DNA of 64,000 nucleotides, taken from positions 1,116,001-1,180,000 of the forward strand of contig CAJSYZ010000005.1 of the NCBI GenBank assembly GCA_910574455.1, in the 5' to 3' direction. A program made the position numbers and the translations under genes. Under the pieces are notes generated by a model. It did no database searches, was not told the origin of the DNA, and was given only the letters and a program-made list of their open reading frames with translations. Below are positions 32,182-42,405 of this stretch, in pieces (position 1 is the stretch's first letter; each line of letters opens with the position of its first letter). This stretch comes from Trichaptum fuscoviolaceum. Taxonomy: Eukaryota > Basidiomycota > Agaricomycetes > Hymenochaetales > Trichaptaceae.

Positions 32182-33998
32182 TTAAGAAGGAGGAGCCGCC
32201 GGGAAACGAATGACTAGGGCCGTTATGTTGTCGGTTGATTCTTTGAGAGCTTGGTCAACTAGCATACGGCTGGCTTCTTGTGCGTCATGTACCTCCTTGA
32301 TAAGGTCAACAGCATCTTGGTCTGACATTACGTCCCAAACCTAAGAGTAGAAGCCGTCAGTTGATGTACCAGCGCTTAAAATACTACATGTTATCGTACC
32401 CCGTCGCAGGCAATGATCAAGAATTCATCATCGTCGCTCAATTCTGTTTCTGTCGTATATGGCGATCCAACAACGTATTCCTTCATCGAAGAGTCACCGA
32501 GGCTACGTGTGACGGCGAGAATTCCGTTTACTCGGCCGCCCATGACAAAGCCACCGGCATCCATAATTCGCTTGGCCTCTTGCTTATCGTTCCCCTTGTG
32601 GTCGTAAGTCAAGCGAACAGCCTTTCCCGCTCGCGAGAGAACAGCACGCGCATCGCCTGCGTTCGCAGTGTACAGAACACGGCGCAGTCGCGTTGCTGTA
32701 TTCGGGACAAACGCCTCGGCTCTCCCCCCCGTTGCATTCCCAAGAAGGCCCGACTGTCGGCTCGATGGAACCGAATTGTGAGCTGGGTTGGCCTCAGATG
32801 TGTCTTTACTGGAGCTGGAACCAGATAGAGATTTCAACGCGTCAACCAGTCGACTAGCACGTTTGCTCTTGCGCTTTCCCGTCCCGCCAGGGCTCGGGCT
32901 CGGACTAGGCGAAGGACTCGATGAGTCCGGGGTCGGATAAGCGTCATTCGTTGGAGAGTCTGCTGTCCTGGAGCTATCCGCAGCACCTCCAATAGAGGCT
33001 GCTGTGCGACCGAAGTCGTAGTGTGCCGGCAAAAACGATTGCTTGCCTTGCGCATCTTCGAGCCGGAGGAACGCCGTAACAGCAGTGCAGCCGGAATGCA
33101 TTTTGTCATCATTTTCGGCTATTGAAGATAGAGCAGAATCGACAGAATGAAACGTTTTATTGAGGACGTCGGGGACTTGAGAATCTGGATTTTGACGGAG
33201 ACATTCGAGAAGATGCTGAGATAAATGACTGCATTAGTGCCAAGCTCACTGCCTTCAAATGCTGGAATGGGCAATAGCAATGATGATCACTTACCTCATG
33301 AAAGTGCTGGCCACACCATTCCGCCGCATATTTTCCCGCGTGTCCATCAAAGACAGCGAAATACCCTTGCCCACGTATGCTAGCAAAGTCGACAATGAAG
33401 GAGTATGCGTCCTCCATCGTTCGCCTCTGACCTCTGTCATCATGAACGCCGACCTGAAAGGCCGCATTCCCTTGCAGATGTTGATTTAAAGTCTATAGAG
33501 CCGAAATAAAAGGTCAAAAAGGTGAAGCAACGCAGCTTGATTGGGTGTGGTACTTACACCATGAGTATCTGAGCCCACTGCGGTCGTGACCGTCTTAGAT
33601 CGAGCATTTGGAGAGTCGGTGAAGCTGGCTGAGGCTACATGCATTGGGACCGGTGCTTCGAGAGGTGTATCTCTACAGCAGACGGAAGAAGAGGTTGTTA
33701 GGAATAAATGTGCTGCGTTAGACGGTACTCGTGGGCTCCGCCGTCTTTGGATCCTGCGACTCACTCTTGGGCCATTCGTATGGACAAACAAGCCTTGTTC
33801 TGAGGGTGTTAAGTATATTCTTTCTGAATTGGCTGCAGTCTGAAAGCGTCCACGGATTTGAGGAGTCGAGTTGAGGTGAGTATATACTTGAGATGGTGGT
33901 AAGAGGTCAAGGGTGATGGTAGTGTTGGGAATGAGGGGCTCTGGAGTGATTGTAATGGTTGTCAGTGGTGCATTAGGCGTGGGATCTTTAGTACTCAT
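32182..33998 (-). CDS. PTC1: PP2C-type serine/threonine phosphatase, PTC1-like, complete copy A
   Basis: Four exons, 33,998-33,558, 33,492-33,295, 33,215-32,400 and 32,340-32,182, all joined in phase 0, giving 537 residues. The PPM fold motifs appear in order: [140 protein letters not shown] and [12 protein letters not shown]. The Asp residues of FDGH, CDGVWD and DN bind the catalytic metals. [13 protein letters not shown] and YVVGSP.TT agree specifically with yeast Ptc1, a regulator of the HOG MAP-kinase pathway. Two extras are a 145-residue Pro/Thr/Ser-rich N-terminus and a disordered insert with [10 protein letters not shown] and KRKSKRASR. This is the only copy in the window with the C-terminal DN motif. 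Confidence 0.92.
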
Positions 33999-34290
33999 AG
34001 ACTTTGTAGTCTAGACAAGGCGCACTGCAAAACACGTCATAGTCCGATTCTGTGGTCATCGTCAACATCCACAGCGAGCCTCATCGTCTGCATCAATGCC
34101 CGACGTTCGGCACGTCACTTATGTTGCACTCAGCAGCGTGCTACTCCTTGGCACAATATACACAACCATCCGAGCTGTCCGGCAAGCCGCAAGACGGCCG
34201 CATTCACTCTGCATTCGATTTCGACGCTCTCTCTTGCAGTTTAAGGATGTCCACTCAACCACGTCTACAGCCAAGTTTGAGTATTCTCCG
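33999..34290. promoter_or_regulatory. 5' flank and presumed promoter of PTC1 copy A
   Basis: About 290 bp upstream of the PTC1 ATG before the diverged sub-repeats start. It is duplicated almost unchanged ahead of copies B, C, D and E, so each copy carries the same proximal promoter. A GCCGCAAGACGGCCGC stretch at 34,186-34,201 is GC-rich. No specific factor site was assigned. Confidence 0.4.
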
Positions 34291-35001
34291 CCAGTGTTGC
34301 GCGACCTCTCTTGCCCGCCGACCACGACCATGGCTGCACTCTACTGTGCATGATAGGTTTTTGGGTTTCTGGTATGTTGCACATTAACTGTCTTTCCGGT
34401 GTCGACTCTCGTCAAGCAACAGCACCGGGCTCTTCGTCGCCATTTCACCCTCTGCACCGCGTACTACTTGTCTGTCTGCGCTGCGCACTATGCTAAGTCG
34501 AGCACGAATGGTATGTATTCTGCCAATAACATGAAAAGCTCGGCGGCGATAGTTCTAGTTCGCGTCCCGTGTCTTGCCTTTCTGTATCGCATTGCATTTG
34601 CTCTCAGTTCGCGTCCTCACTTCTGCGCCGCCTGCTGCATGATCAGGACATGGCTGATGTTGAAATCGACAACTGCGCACTACGGGCTGAAGCGTCGAAG
34701 ACATACCAGTTCACATGGTGTGTCAGTCTCTGGCTTTCTCGCTTGCGCGCACAAGGTCAATGGTTCTCGAAAACAAAGCTGCTGGCGCAGGCATAGTCAG
34801 TCCGGGCTTCTCGCAGACGTCGACTGCCTCAGAAATGCAAACCGCGGGCCCGAACAAGAGGGGCCTATAGCAAACCGAATAACCCGGACACCTGCGAAGC
34901 GCCAGAGAGTCGCCCGGCTTTGCTGCGAAGCTGCTCAGGCTGTGCACAGCCTTGAGCACATCTAAAAGCCTAACGGAGACGGAGGTAAGTGCGTTCTCGC
35001 T

Positions 35002-35018
35002 GGCGCTTAACCAGCGCC
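35002..35018. repeat. Palindrome GGCGCTTAACCAGCGCC
   Basis: A 6-bp inverted repeat (GGCGCT/AGCGCC) around a 5-nt loop, conserved exactly in R1 and again in R2 at about 37,513, and in every other unit. It lies within the best-conserved block shared by R1 and R2. Confidence 0.6.
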
Positions 35019-37636
35019 TACGAGGATGGGAGCTCCAGCCCTCGATGAGCACTGTGTGCTCTATGCAGAGCGTCGGAATTAAGCTAGAGTAAATAGGCTG
35101 CCATGTCGTCAACGAAATACTCTCATCCGAGGGACGCGACTCTACCCCGAAGGTTGAATTCGAATATTCAACCATGAACGCCACATCTCGGACAGAGCGC
35201 GTCCGGGAGATTTCAACAGTATTCGACCTCCTCTACGTAAGGTATGCTCCAATGTAATCACACCATGCTAACGATGCTTTGATTTCGGATGTATGTGTTA
35301 AAATTGGTGTGCGGACTTGCAATGGCTGGTCCGTGAATGCCAGATTACAGTGTTCGACACCCGGTAACTCCACCAACTACATCCCGTAAGTTCCAACTTC
35401 ATGGAGCTCTAAAGAGCGGTGCCGAATAGCATATTCTATGGGTAAGCTGAACCGAATTCAAACATGTATGCATTTCCATAGCCTTTCCATGAGTGTTTCC
35501 AACCTCCTGTGCTCGTAAAGGTATGTCATTCCCTTTTGTGAATGTTATCCCCTTAACTTAGCTCACTATAGCATTCATAGACTGAACTGATGTCGGAGTG
35601 AAATGACTTAATTCCGGTATGTTCATACAGTACCGAATAGATATCCCTGAGAATGGAATTCATCTTCGAGTCCTGTACTGGCTTCACATATTGTAAATGT
35701 CTTCTGTATTTGGGATTAGAACTACGTAGTATGTACAAAATTGCAATGCAGAGTGGTATTCAATGTCAAAAGTGTGTTCACCTGATTTGGGCATCAGAAC
35801 TTTCAAGTTCGCGCGCCTTGCTCAAACGAGTCTTGCGCGTCGACCACCACCATGGCTGCACCCATGACATGTAATCTATTCATTCTGCATTAACTAGAGT
35901 CGAGCACACCTCTGATGGAGAGAGCATGACAGGTTTTGGGTTCCGGTATGTGAGCACTATTTGTCTTACATGTGTTAACAAGGCTTAATTGTTGTCTTCA
36001 AACATTAGCTTCATTTTGCCCACTCTCAGTCCCACCTCGCCCTCAACCATGTCTTCTGATGCGATTGGCCTCGTCTATGCAAGCTGATAGAGATGAGCAC
36101 ATCGCCTATTCCGATACAGTCCCGGCGGCTTGAGTTCTTTGTCTGCGTTGGCGCGAGCGCTAGTTCTTGCGTCACTGCTCAACCTTCTGCCCCGCGTACT
36201 ATTGAAGCGATCTATGCACCGAGTCAGCGACACCAGGACCTCAGATCTAGTTCGTGTCTAGGACACCCTCAAGTGGGCTGCACACTTCTGCGCCGTCCTC
36301 TCGCAATCTGCTTTTAGTTTGTGTCCTTCTGTACCGCATTTCCTGTTTCTTCCGTACTAGGAACTTGCAGCAATGGGCTATGCACCGACAAGGACTCGCG
36401 TGATCAGGATGTTGAAGTTTACTGGAACCGAGCAAGCTCGAGCTCTGCATTCGGTCGAAATCCAGTTGATCTCCGTCATCCTCGCAGGCGCTAGTTCTAA
36501 TTTGCGATCTCTGCTGCAGTTCAATTTCCAGTTTTGCGACACCAGGACCTCAGATACAGACTGTACTATTGTCAGTCGACGCAATCTTGCAGGCGCTGGT
36601 CCTAGTTCGCTTTGTTCACCCTCTGCACCGCGTACTACTATGGCGTTCGCCCTAAGCAGGCCTCGGACAACTAGCTGAGCACATCTCGCTTGCGCACTTT
36701 CGGCCAGCCCGAAATCAACCTTGGCGTCATCTCAGGCGCGAAGTCGAAGCTGACCATGTGTCTGCACGGCGATGCAAGCCGTGTTGTGTGCATGAGGCGG
36801 TGAAGGTGGCTCAGACGACGACGGGTGAGCAGGGTCACTCCGTCACACTAACCCAATCATCTTTTCTTAACTGTGCATTAGCGTATGAGCTCACTCTCAT
36901 GCAGGATATCAGAATCGAGCAACGGACATTCCATGGTCTGTTTGCAGATAGGGTGTGTATCTTTTCGGGAGCAAATGCTCATAGTTCCATTGCAGGTATG
37001 GGCGCGTTTGCGGAGAAAAGAAGGCTGGATGATTGATAGAGGAGGATCTGCGCTTAGCAGCTGTGTCGAGTCTTGATGTCACAATCCTTTGAACACTGAC
37101 AACATGGTGCGAAGATCGTCCATTCAGGCATGTTTACGGGGTTTAGAGTCTCTGCCCAATCAAACCGCAAGTCCGTGTCTCAGGATAGCACTTCGGGTCA
37201 ACACCGCAAGAAATCAAATGTCTTTAACAATATACAAGGACGACGCACAGCAAGCAAATTATGGGAGTATGACTTCCTGATTGTCCTATTCCAGACTTTC
37301 TGTGTCTGCTCACCGCGGGTCCAAACAAGCGGGCCCCGTAGCAAACCGAACAACTTGGACAGCCTGCGAAGCGCCAAATAGACGCCCATCTGCGCAGCGA
37401 AGCTGCCCACTGGCAGGCGTGCCTGGCAGCTCCGAGCCCCTCCCCGTGCTTGAACACAGTTTAAAGGCTAACGGAGACAGAGACGGACGCGGGGAAGTGC
37501 GTTCTCGCTGGCGCTTAACCAGCGCCTACGAGACTGTGAGCTTCAGCGGGCCCGTTCCTTCGACGACCACCGTGTGCTCTGCGCCTAGCGTCAGAATAAT
37601 GACAGAGTAGGTACATGGTCATGTTATCATTGAGAT

Positions 37637-37903
37637 TTTCTCATCCGAGGGACGCATAACTGGCCCAAAGGTTGAATTCGAAGATTCAACCATGAACGCC
37701 ACATCTCGGACAGTGAGTATCCGGGCGACTGCAGAGCTATTCAACCTCCTTGACGTAAGGTAAGTCCCTGTTTGATTACACCATTCTCATGGTGCACCTT
37801 CTACTGATGTGCATGTTAAAATCGATGCATGGACTTGCAGAGGCTGGTCCGTGAATGCTAGAATACAATGCTCGACACCCGGTAACTTCACCAACTACAT
37901 CCC
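37637..37903 (+). pseudogene. Decayed two-exon coding-like relic in sub-repeat R2
   Basis: Exon-like 37,637-37,759 reads FSSEGRITGPKVEFEDSTMN then ATSRTVSIRATAELFNLLDV and splices (GTAAGT..CTTGCAG) to 37,841-37,903, GWSVNARIQCSTPGNFTNYI. The R1 counterpart (35,120-35,220 and 35,313-35,390) reads the same frame with substitutions (KVEFEYSTMNATSRTERVRE; GWSVNARLQCSTPGNSTNYI) but has lost the acceptor (CAA for CAG). In U3 and U4 the R2 copy has lost the second donor (GAAAGT for GTAAGT). A conserved frame across diverged copies suggests an old protein-coding gene. I recognise no family. Confidence 0.4.
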
Positions 37904-39249
37904 GTAAGTTCCAACTTTATTGAGCTCTGGAACATGCATTAGAGCGGTGCCGAATAGCATATACTATGGGTAAGCTGAGCCGAATTCTGTCATGTATCTA
38001 TTCCATGAAGCTGCGTGAGTGTTTCAAACCTCCTGCACTTGCTAAGGTATGTTATTCCCTTTAGTTGATATGTGTTTCGAACCTCCTGAGTTATAGAGGC
38101 ATGCTATTCCCTCATTCTATTGAATGCATAGACAGCATTGACAATGCTGAGGTTTGTTTTGCCCGCCGAAATGACATATCTTAACTCCGGTCACTACATG
38201 ACCGAATAGCCATTAGGGAATTGTTTCTCCGAATTCTCTATCAGCTTCACATCTACAGTGCTATACTTATATATTTCAGGTTCGATCTACTCAGTATGTA
38301 CAGAGAGGGATTCACTGACGAAAATTGAGATGCCTTGATTTGGGCATTTGAGCTTTTGCGCATCTTGCGCAACCTTCCTTGCATGCCGACCACGACAATG
38401 GCTACACCATGATATGCAATTCATCCATTTTATCCATCACCATCCATCTTATACATTGATCATATCTGTTCCAAGACTCCGTTTTCCCCTCAGGACCATC
38501 TCACCGAGTTTGCAAGCTGATAGAGATGAGCACTTTTCATGGTTCAGTTTTCACGGCGCACACACCCTGAATCTGCATTCAAGCTATTCACGCATCACGC
38601 CAGCAACACCAGGACCTCAGATAGCATTCGGGCTCTTGTTTTCAACCGTTTTCCAACTTGCGGCGATGGGTTATACGCTAACTGTGGCTTGCGAGATCAG
38701 GACATGGCTGATGTTATGATACTGTCTGCGCAGTAGAATCCGCACTTGTCACCAGGTACTCGGATGTGAGCCGTCACTCTTGCAGGCACTAGTTCTAGTT
38801 CGCAATCGTAGTTCAACTTCCAGAGTCTAATGCTTTGCCCATTTCTTTCGGAAAAGGACCTCAGCTGCGTTGACAGAAACTCGCGTCTCGGAAATCCTTC
38901 CACCGTTTACTAGGGATTCTACTGTGCTTGGTGTGTCACATCTGGTTCTCGAAAACAACTTCTGCTGTCCCGCATGTCAAGTTCTCTATGTTGGTATTGC
39001 AAAGATTGTCCATTCAGGCATGTTTTACAAATACAGTGAACCGTCTACCCCGACTAGACACTGACCATCTGGCTGATGGGACCAATGTCAATAGCCATTG
39101 ATCCTGCCAGTGCCAGTGTATGATCTCGCGCCAGTTCTGGTTTGCGTCCTCTCGCTGTTCAGCTTTGTCGCGGCTGCGAGGCACCCATTTGCGCAATTTG
39201 CACTATTACTGATGTCTTCGTGACACTTGATTTGCTCAATATGATCTAT

Positions 39250-39850
39250 CTATAGCACCAAGATAAGCACTTCGGTAGCGAGTAGAGCAGCTGCAGACAT
39301 TGTGCTGTTCAAGAGTTCTGCATCTGCAGCCATTCATGTTGTCTGTAATATGAGCTGTTTAAAACATATTCTACTAAGCAATGTATATATGTATGGAAAG
39401 CGGGCGAGCGGGTCCTTCATGCACAGTGAAAGTGCAACATATGTAGAGTGCTCCAACAGTACTCGGTAGCGAGTAGAATGCTATTGCAAACATGATGGTG
39501 TTTGGGAGCTTAGCATTTGCAGATGTTCGACTTTGTCTGTATTCCGGACATTTCACTCTGTAAAAAATATGCACTTTTTGTATTCTACTAGGCAATGTAT
39601 ATATGTATTGAGAGCTGGCGAGCGGGACCTTCATGTACAGTGCAAATGCAACAGATACAGGGAGCTCGAGATAGTACTTGTAAGTTGTAGCGAGTAGAAT
39701 ACTGTTGCGAATATTGCGCTGTTCGGGAGCACAATGCACTCGACTGTAGTCCTCTCAAAATCTGTCTTAAAACTTGCATATTCTTGCTCTTTGACATGGC
39801 AATATATATATGTATCGAAAGCTGGCGAGCGAGACATTCGAGTCTACTAC
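39250..39850. repeat. Minisatellite, about 200-bp period, three copies (U1)
   Basis: Three similar blocks start near 39,368, 39,582 and 39,781, each with AATGTATATATGTAT-like sequence, then GGCGAGCG, CTTCATG-ACAGTG, and TAGCGAGTAGAAT. A partial fourth (CGGTAGCGAGTAGAGCAG) lies at 39,270. Equivalent arrays are in U3 (about 51,226-51,826) and U4 (about 59,680-60,245), and absent from U2 because of its deletion. Confidence 0.75.
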
Positions 39851-39964
39851 TGTATTTTCACCGTGCATGAGTGTCGCACTTGGATATGTTGTCAGTGATA
39901 CTCTGCCCGGGTCACTATTTTGAGAGCCGAGGATAGAATTCTTCGTTGAGGCGAAGTACGATAA

Positions 39965-40660
39965 GCAGAACATATATAAGGAGCCCAAATACTGTGTATT
40001 CCCCATGTCTATGTACATGTTCGACTACCTACTCGCCGGCCCCCCACGTCCTCGTTGTCTCCCTCCAACATAAGTCGAGCCCTTCCTTCCTCCTGCGCCC
40101 TCTCGACTGTCGTCCCCGTGCTCTGGCACGCCGCCTTCAGAGCCAGTAAGTCGTCTCCCTTGCTGAACATCTAACCTACCTTTGTTCTAGATGCCTCGTT
40201 AGCCTTCGCCCGCGCTCCTGCGTGTCTCCCGCGACCGCAGTGTCAGCCATGTCGAAAGTTTGACGTGGTGTCCGGCGCACCAATGCTCAGCCTTGCGTTG
40301 CATACCTTTGCTCTAGCGTCGTTCAGTTTGACGTGGTGTCCGGTGCTTTCGAGCGCCAATTCCGTCTCTGCTCGCACGAGTCACTGCTTGGTCTTGCGCC
40401 TTGCGAGTTTGACGTGGTGCCCGGCGCCTACGAGCTCTTATTGCGCCTTGCGAGTTTGACGTGGTGTTCGGCGTAGTCTTGCGAATGGGTCTCGGGCTGG
40501 GGGCTTTGAGTTGGTCGCTTCGTAGATAGCAATACCTGTACATAGAGGGGGAGACTATTGTCAATTTTTTATAAAAGAGTAGACGGACGAAAAGGAGAAA
40601 GCCAAAATTCTGCCATTTTTCACCGCCGTCCTAACCCTAATCCGCGTGTCCGAGAACGAG
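39965..40660 (+). other. LTR-like segment: TATA box, transcribed-leader-like block, purine tract
   Basis: TATATAAGGAGCC at 39,973-39,985 is followed by a start-site-like region and a pyrimidine-rich, GC-rich block (40,020-40,140). Next come an intron-like GTAAGT..TTCTAG (about 40,147-40,191), four TGACGTGG boxes, and AGAGGGGGAGACTATTGTCA at about 40,540, which looks like a retroelement polypurine tract next to an LTR start. No reverse transcriptase, primer-binding site or matching second LTR was found. It may be a rearranged remnant of a copia-like element or simply a promoter region. Confidence 0.3.
40261..40464 (+). promoter_or_regulatory. Cluster of four TTTGACGTGGTG boxes (U1)
   Basis: The octamer TGACGTGG occurs at 40,261, 40,329, 40,410 and 40,457, each time inside GTTTGACGTGGTG followed by a CCGG or TCGG. 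The flanking sequence partly repeats (CTTGCGCCTTGCGAG before the last two). TGACGTGG is a consensus for bZIP factors, including the unfolded-protein-response element. Whether it binds anything here is inference. Four copies recur in U2 and U3, three in U4. Confidence 0.45.
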
Positions 40661-42405
40661 TCTTTGAGAGCTACGGCTGGCTTCTTGTGCGTCATGTACC
40701 TCCTTGATAAGGTCAACAGCATCTTGGTCTGACATTACGTCCCAAACCTAAGAGTAGAAGCCGTCAGTTGATGTACCAGCGCTTAAAATACTACATGTTA
40801 TCGTACCCCGTCGCAGGCAATGATCAAGAATTCATCATCGTCGCTCAATTCTGTTTCTGTCGTATATGGCGATCCAACAACGTATTCCTTCATCGAAGAG
40901 TCACCGAGGCTACGTGTGACGGCGAGAATTCCGTTTACTCGGCCGCCCATGACAAAGCCACCGGCATCCATAATTCGCTTGGCCTCTTGCTTATCGTTCC
41001 CCTTGTGGTCGTAAGTCAAGCGAACAGCCTTTCCCGCTCGCGAGAGAACAGCACGCGCATCGCCTGCGTTCGCAGTGTACAGAACACGGCGCAGTCGCGT
41101 TGCTGTATTCGGGACAAACGCCTCGGCTCTCCCCCCCGTTGCATTCCCAAGAAGGCCCGACTGTCGGCTCGATGGAACCGAATTGTGAGCTGGGTTGGCC
41201 TCAGATGTGTCTTTACTGGAGCTGGAACCAGATAGAGATTTCAACGCGTCAACCAGTCGACTAGCACGTTTGCTCTTGCGCTTTCCCGTCCCGCCAGGGC
41301 TCGGGCTCGGACTAGGCGAAGGACTCGATGAGTCCGGGGTCGGATAAGCGTCATTCGTTGGAGAGTCTGCTGTCCTGGAGCTATCCGCAGCACCTCCAAT
41401 AGAGGCTGCTGTGCGACCGAAGTCGTAGTGTGCCGGCAAAAACGATTGCTTGCCTTGCGCATCTTCGAGCCGGAGGAACGCCGTAACAGCAGTGCAGCCG
41501 GAATGCATTTTGTCATCATTTTCGGCTATTGAAGATAGAGCAGAATCGACAGAATGAAACGTTTTATTGAGGACGTCGGGGACTTGAGAATCTGGATTTT
41601 GACGGAGACATTCGAGAAGATGCTGAGATAAATGACTGCATTAGTGCCAAGCTCACTGCCTTCAAATGCTGGAATGGGCAATAGCAATGATGATCACTTA
41701 CCTCATGAAAGTGCTGGCCACACCATTCCGCCGCATATTTTCCCGCGTGTCCATCAAAGACAGCGAAATACCCTTGCCCACGTATGCTAGCAAAGTCGAC
41801 AATGAAGGAGTATGCGTCCTCCATCGTTCGCCTCTGACCTCTGTCATCATGAACGCCGACCTGAAAGGCCGCATTCCCTTGCAGATGTTGATTTAAAGTC
41901 TATAGAGCCGAAATAAAAGGTCAAAAAGGTGAAGCAACGCAGCTTGATTGGGTGTGGTACTTACACCATGAGTATCTGAGCCCACTGCGGTCGTGACCGT
42001 CTTAGATCGAGCATTTGGAGAGTCGGTGAAGCTGGCTGAGGCTACATGCATTGGGACCGGTGCTTCGAGAGGTGTATCTCTACAGCAGACGGAAGAAGAG
42101 GTTGTTAGGAATAAATGTGCTGCGTTAGACGGTACTCGTGGGCTCCGCCGTCTTTGGATCCTGCGACTCACTCTTGGGCCATTCGTATGGACAAACAAGC
42201 CTTGTTCTGAGGGTGTTAAGTATATTCTTTCTGAATTGGCTGCAGTCTGAAAGCGTCCACGGATTTGAGGAGTCGAGTTGAGGTGAGTATATACTTGAGA
42301 TGGTGGTAAGAGGTCAAGGGTGATGGTAGTGTTGGGAATGAGGGGCTCTGGAGTGATTGTAATGGTTGTCAGTGGTGCATTAGGCGTGGGATCTTTAGTA
42401 CTCAT
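40637..42405 (-). pseudogene. PTC1-like copy B, C-terminally truncated, otherwise open
   Basis: Essentially identical to copy A from the start codon through the first three exons. In the last exon a 14-bp deletion plus the unit junction replace the ending: after DAQEASR the frame reads SSQRLVLGHAD and stops at TAG (40,637-40,639). The lost segment carries [12 protein letters not shown], including the final metal-binding Asp and the last beta strand of the PPM fold. The rest of the frame and all splice sites are intact, so a stable but probably inactive protein could be made. The stop codon lies inside the telomere-like GGATTAGGGTTAGG at the junction. Confidence 0.8.

Larger units (their letters stand above)
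34290..39200. repeat. Three diverged sub-repeats (R1-R3) inside U1
   Basis: R1 (about 34,290-35,740), R2 (35,800-38,220) and R3 (38,340-39,200) share landmarks in the same order: a GACCACnACnATGGCT box (34,319; 35,838; 38,389), a GATCAGGA...TGTT box (34,639; 36,402; 38,695), a GCGGG-CC-AACAAG box (R1, R2), the GGCGCTTAACCAGCGCC palindrome (R1, R2), GAATTCGAA-ATTCAACC (R1, R2), and GCCGAATAGCATA-n-CTATGGG (R1, R2). The copies differ by many substitutions and indels, so this duplication is far older than the 8.4-kb array. The same R1-R3 order recurs in U3 and U4; U2 keeps only R1. Confidence 0.75.
32237..40660. repeat. Tandem array unit U1 (about 8.4 kb)
   Basis: First of at least five head-to-tail units. 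The left edge lies in the last PTC1 exon, at the GATTCTTTGAGAGC string; the DNA further left is unique. The unit holds most of PTC1 copy A, its 5' flank, three diverged sub-repeats (about 34,290-35,740; 35,800-38,220; 38,340-39,200), a minisatellite, an LTR-like segment and a TGACGTGG cluster. It ends just before the truncated copy B. Compared with U2-U5 it retains a 14-bp stretch in the last PTC1 exon and lacks about 32 bp near 34,630. Confidence 0.93.

Noticed and set aside
34399..34965. 188-residue plus-strand open frame in R1
   Set aside because: It is broken by indels in the other units, the composition is atypical (Cys/His/Arg-rich by GC skew), and it shows no homology pattern.
34723..35184. 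153-residue minus-strand frame with CYRPLLFGPAV, present in several units
   Set aside because: The frame is changed by indels between units (compare U3 near 46,790) and lies antisense to the better-supported coding-like exon, so it is probably spurious.
39250..39850. CRISPR-like array in the minisatellite
   Set aside because: Blocks are ~200 bp, imperfect and without regular spacers, and the genome is eukaryotic.
40540..40580. A complete LTR retrotransposon
   Set aside because: Purine tract and TATA box are suggestive, but no integrase, reverse transcriptase, primer-binding site or second LTR copy could be found, so only an LTR-like segment is reported.
40630..40645. Interstitial telomere array or chromosome end
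   Set aside because: Only about two TTAGGG-type repeats are present and unique gene-rich DNA lies on the left, so it is not a telomere.
40768..41235. 155-residue plus-strand open frame opposite PTC1, repeated in every unit
   Set aside because: It is antisense to the strongly supported PP2C exon 3, begins at ATG only by chance, lacks family features and is repeated only because the unit is repeated.
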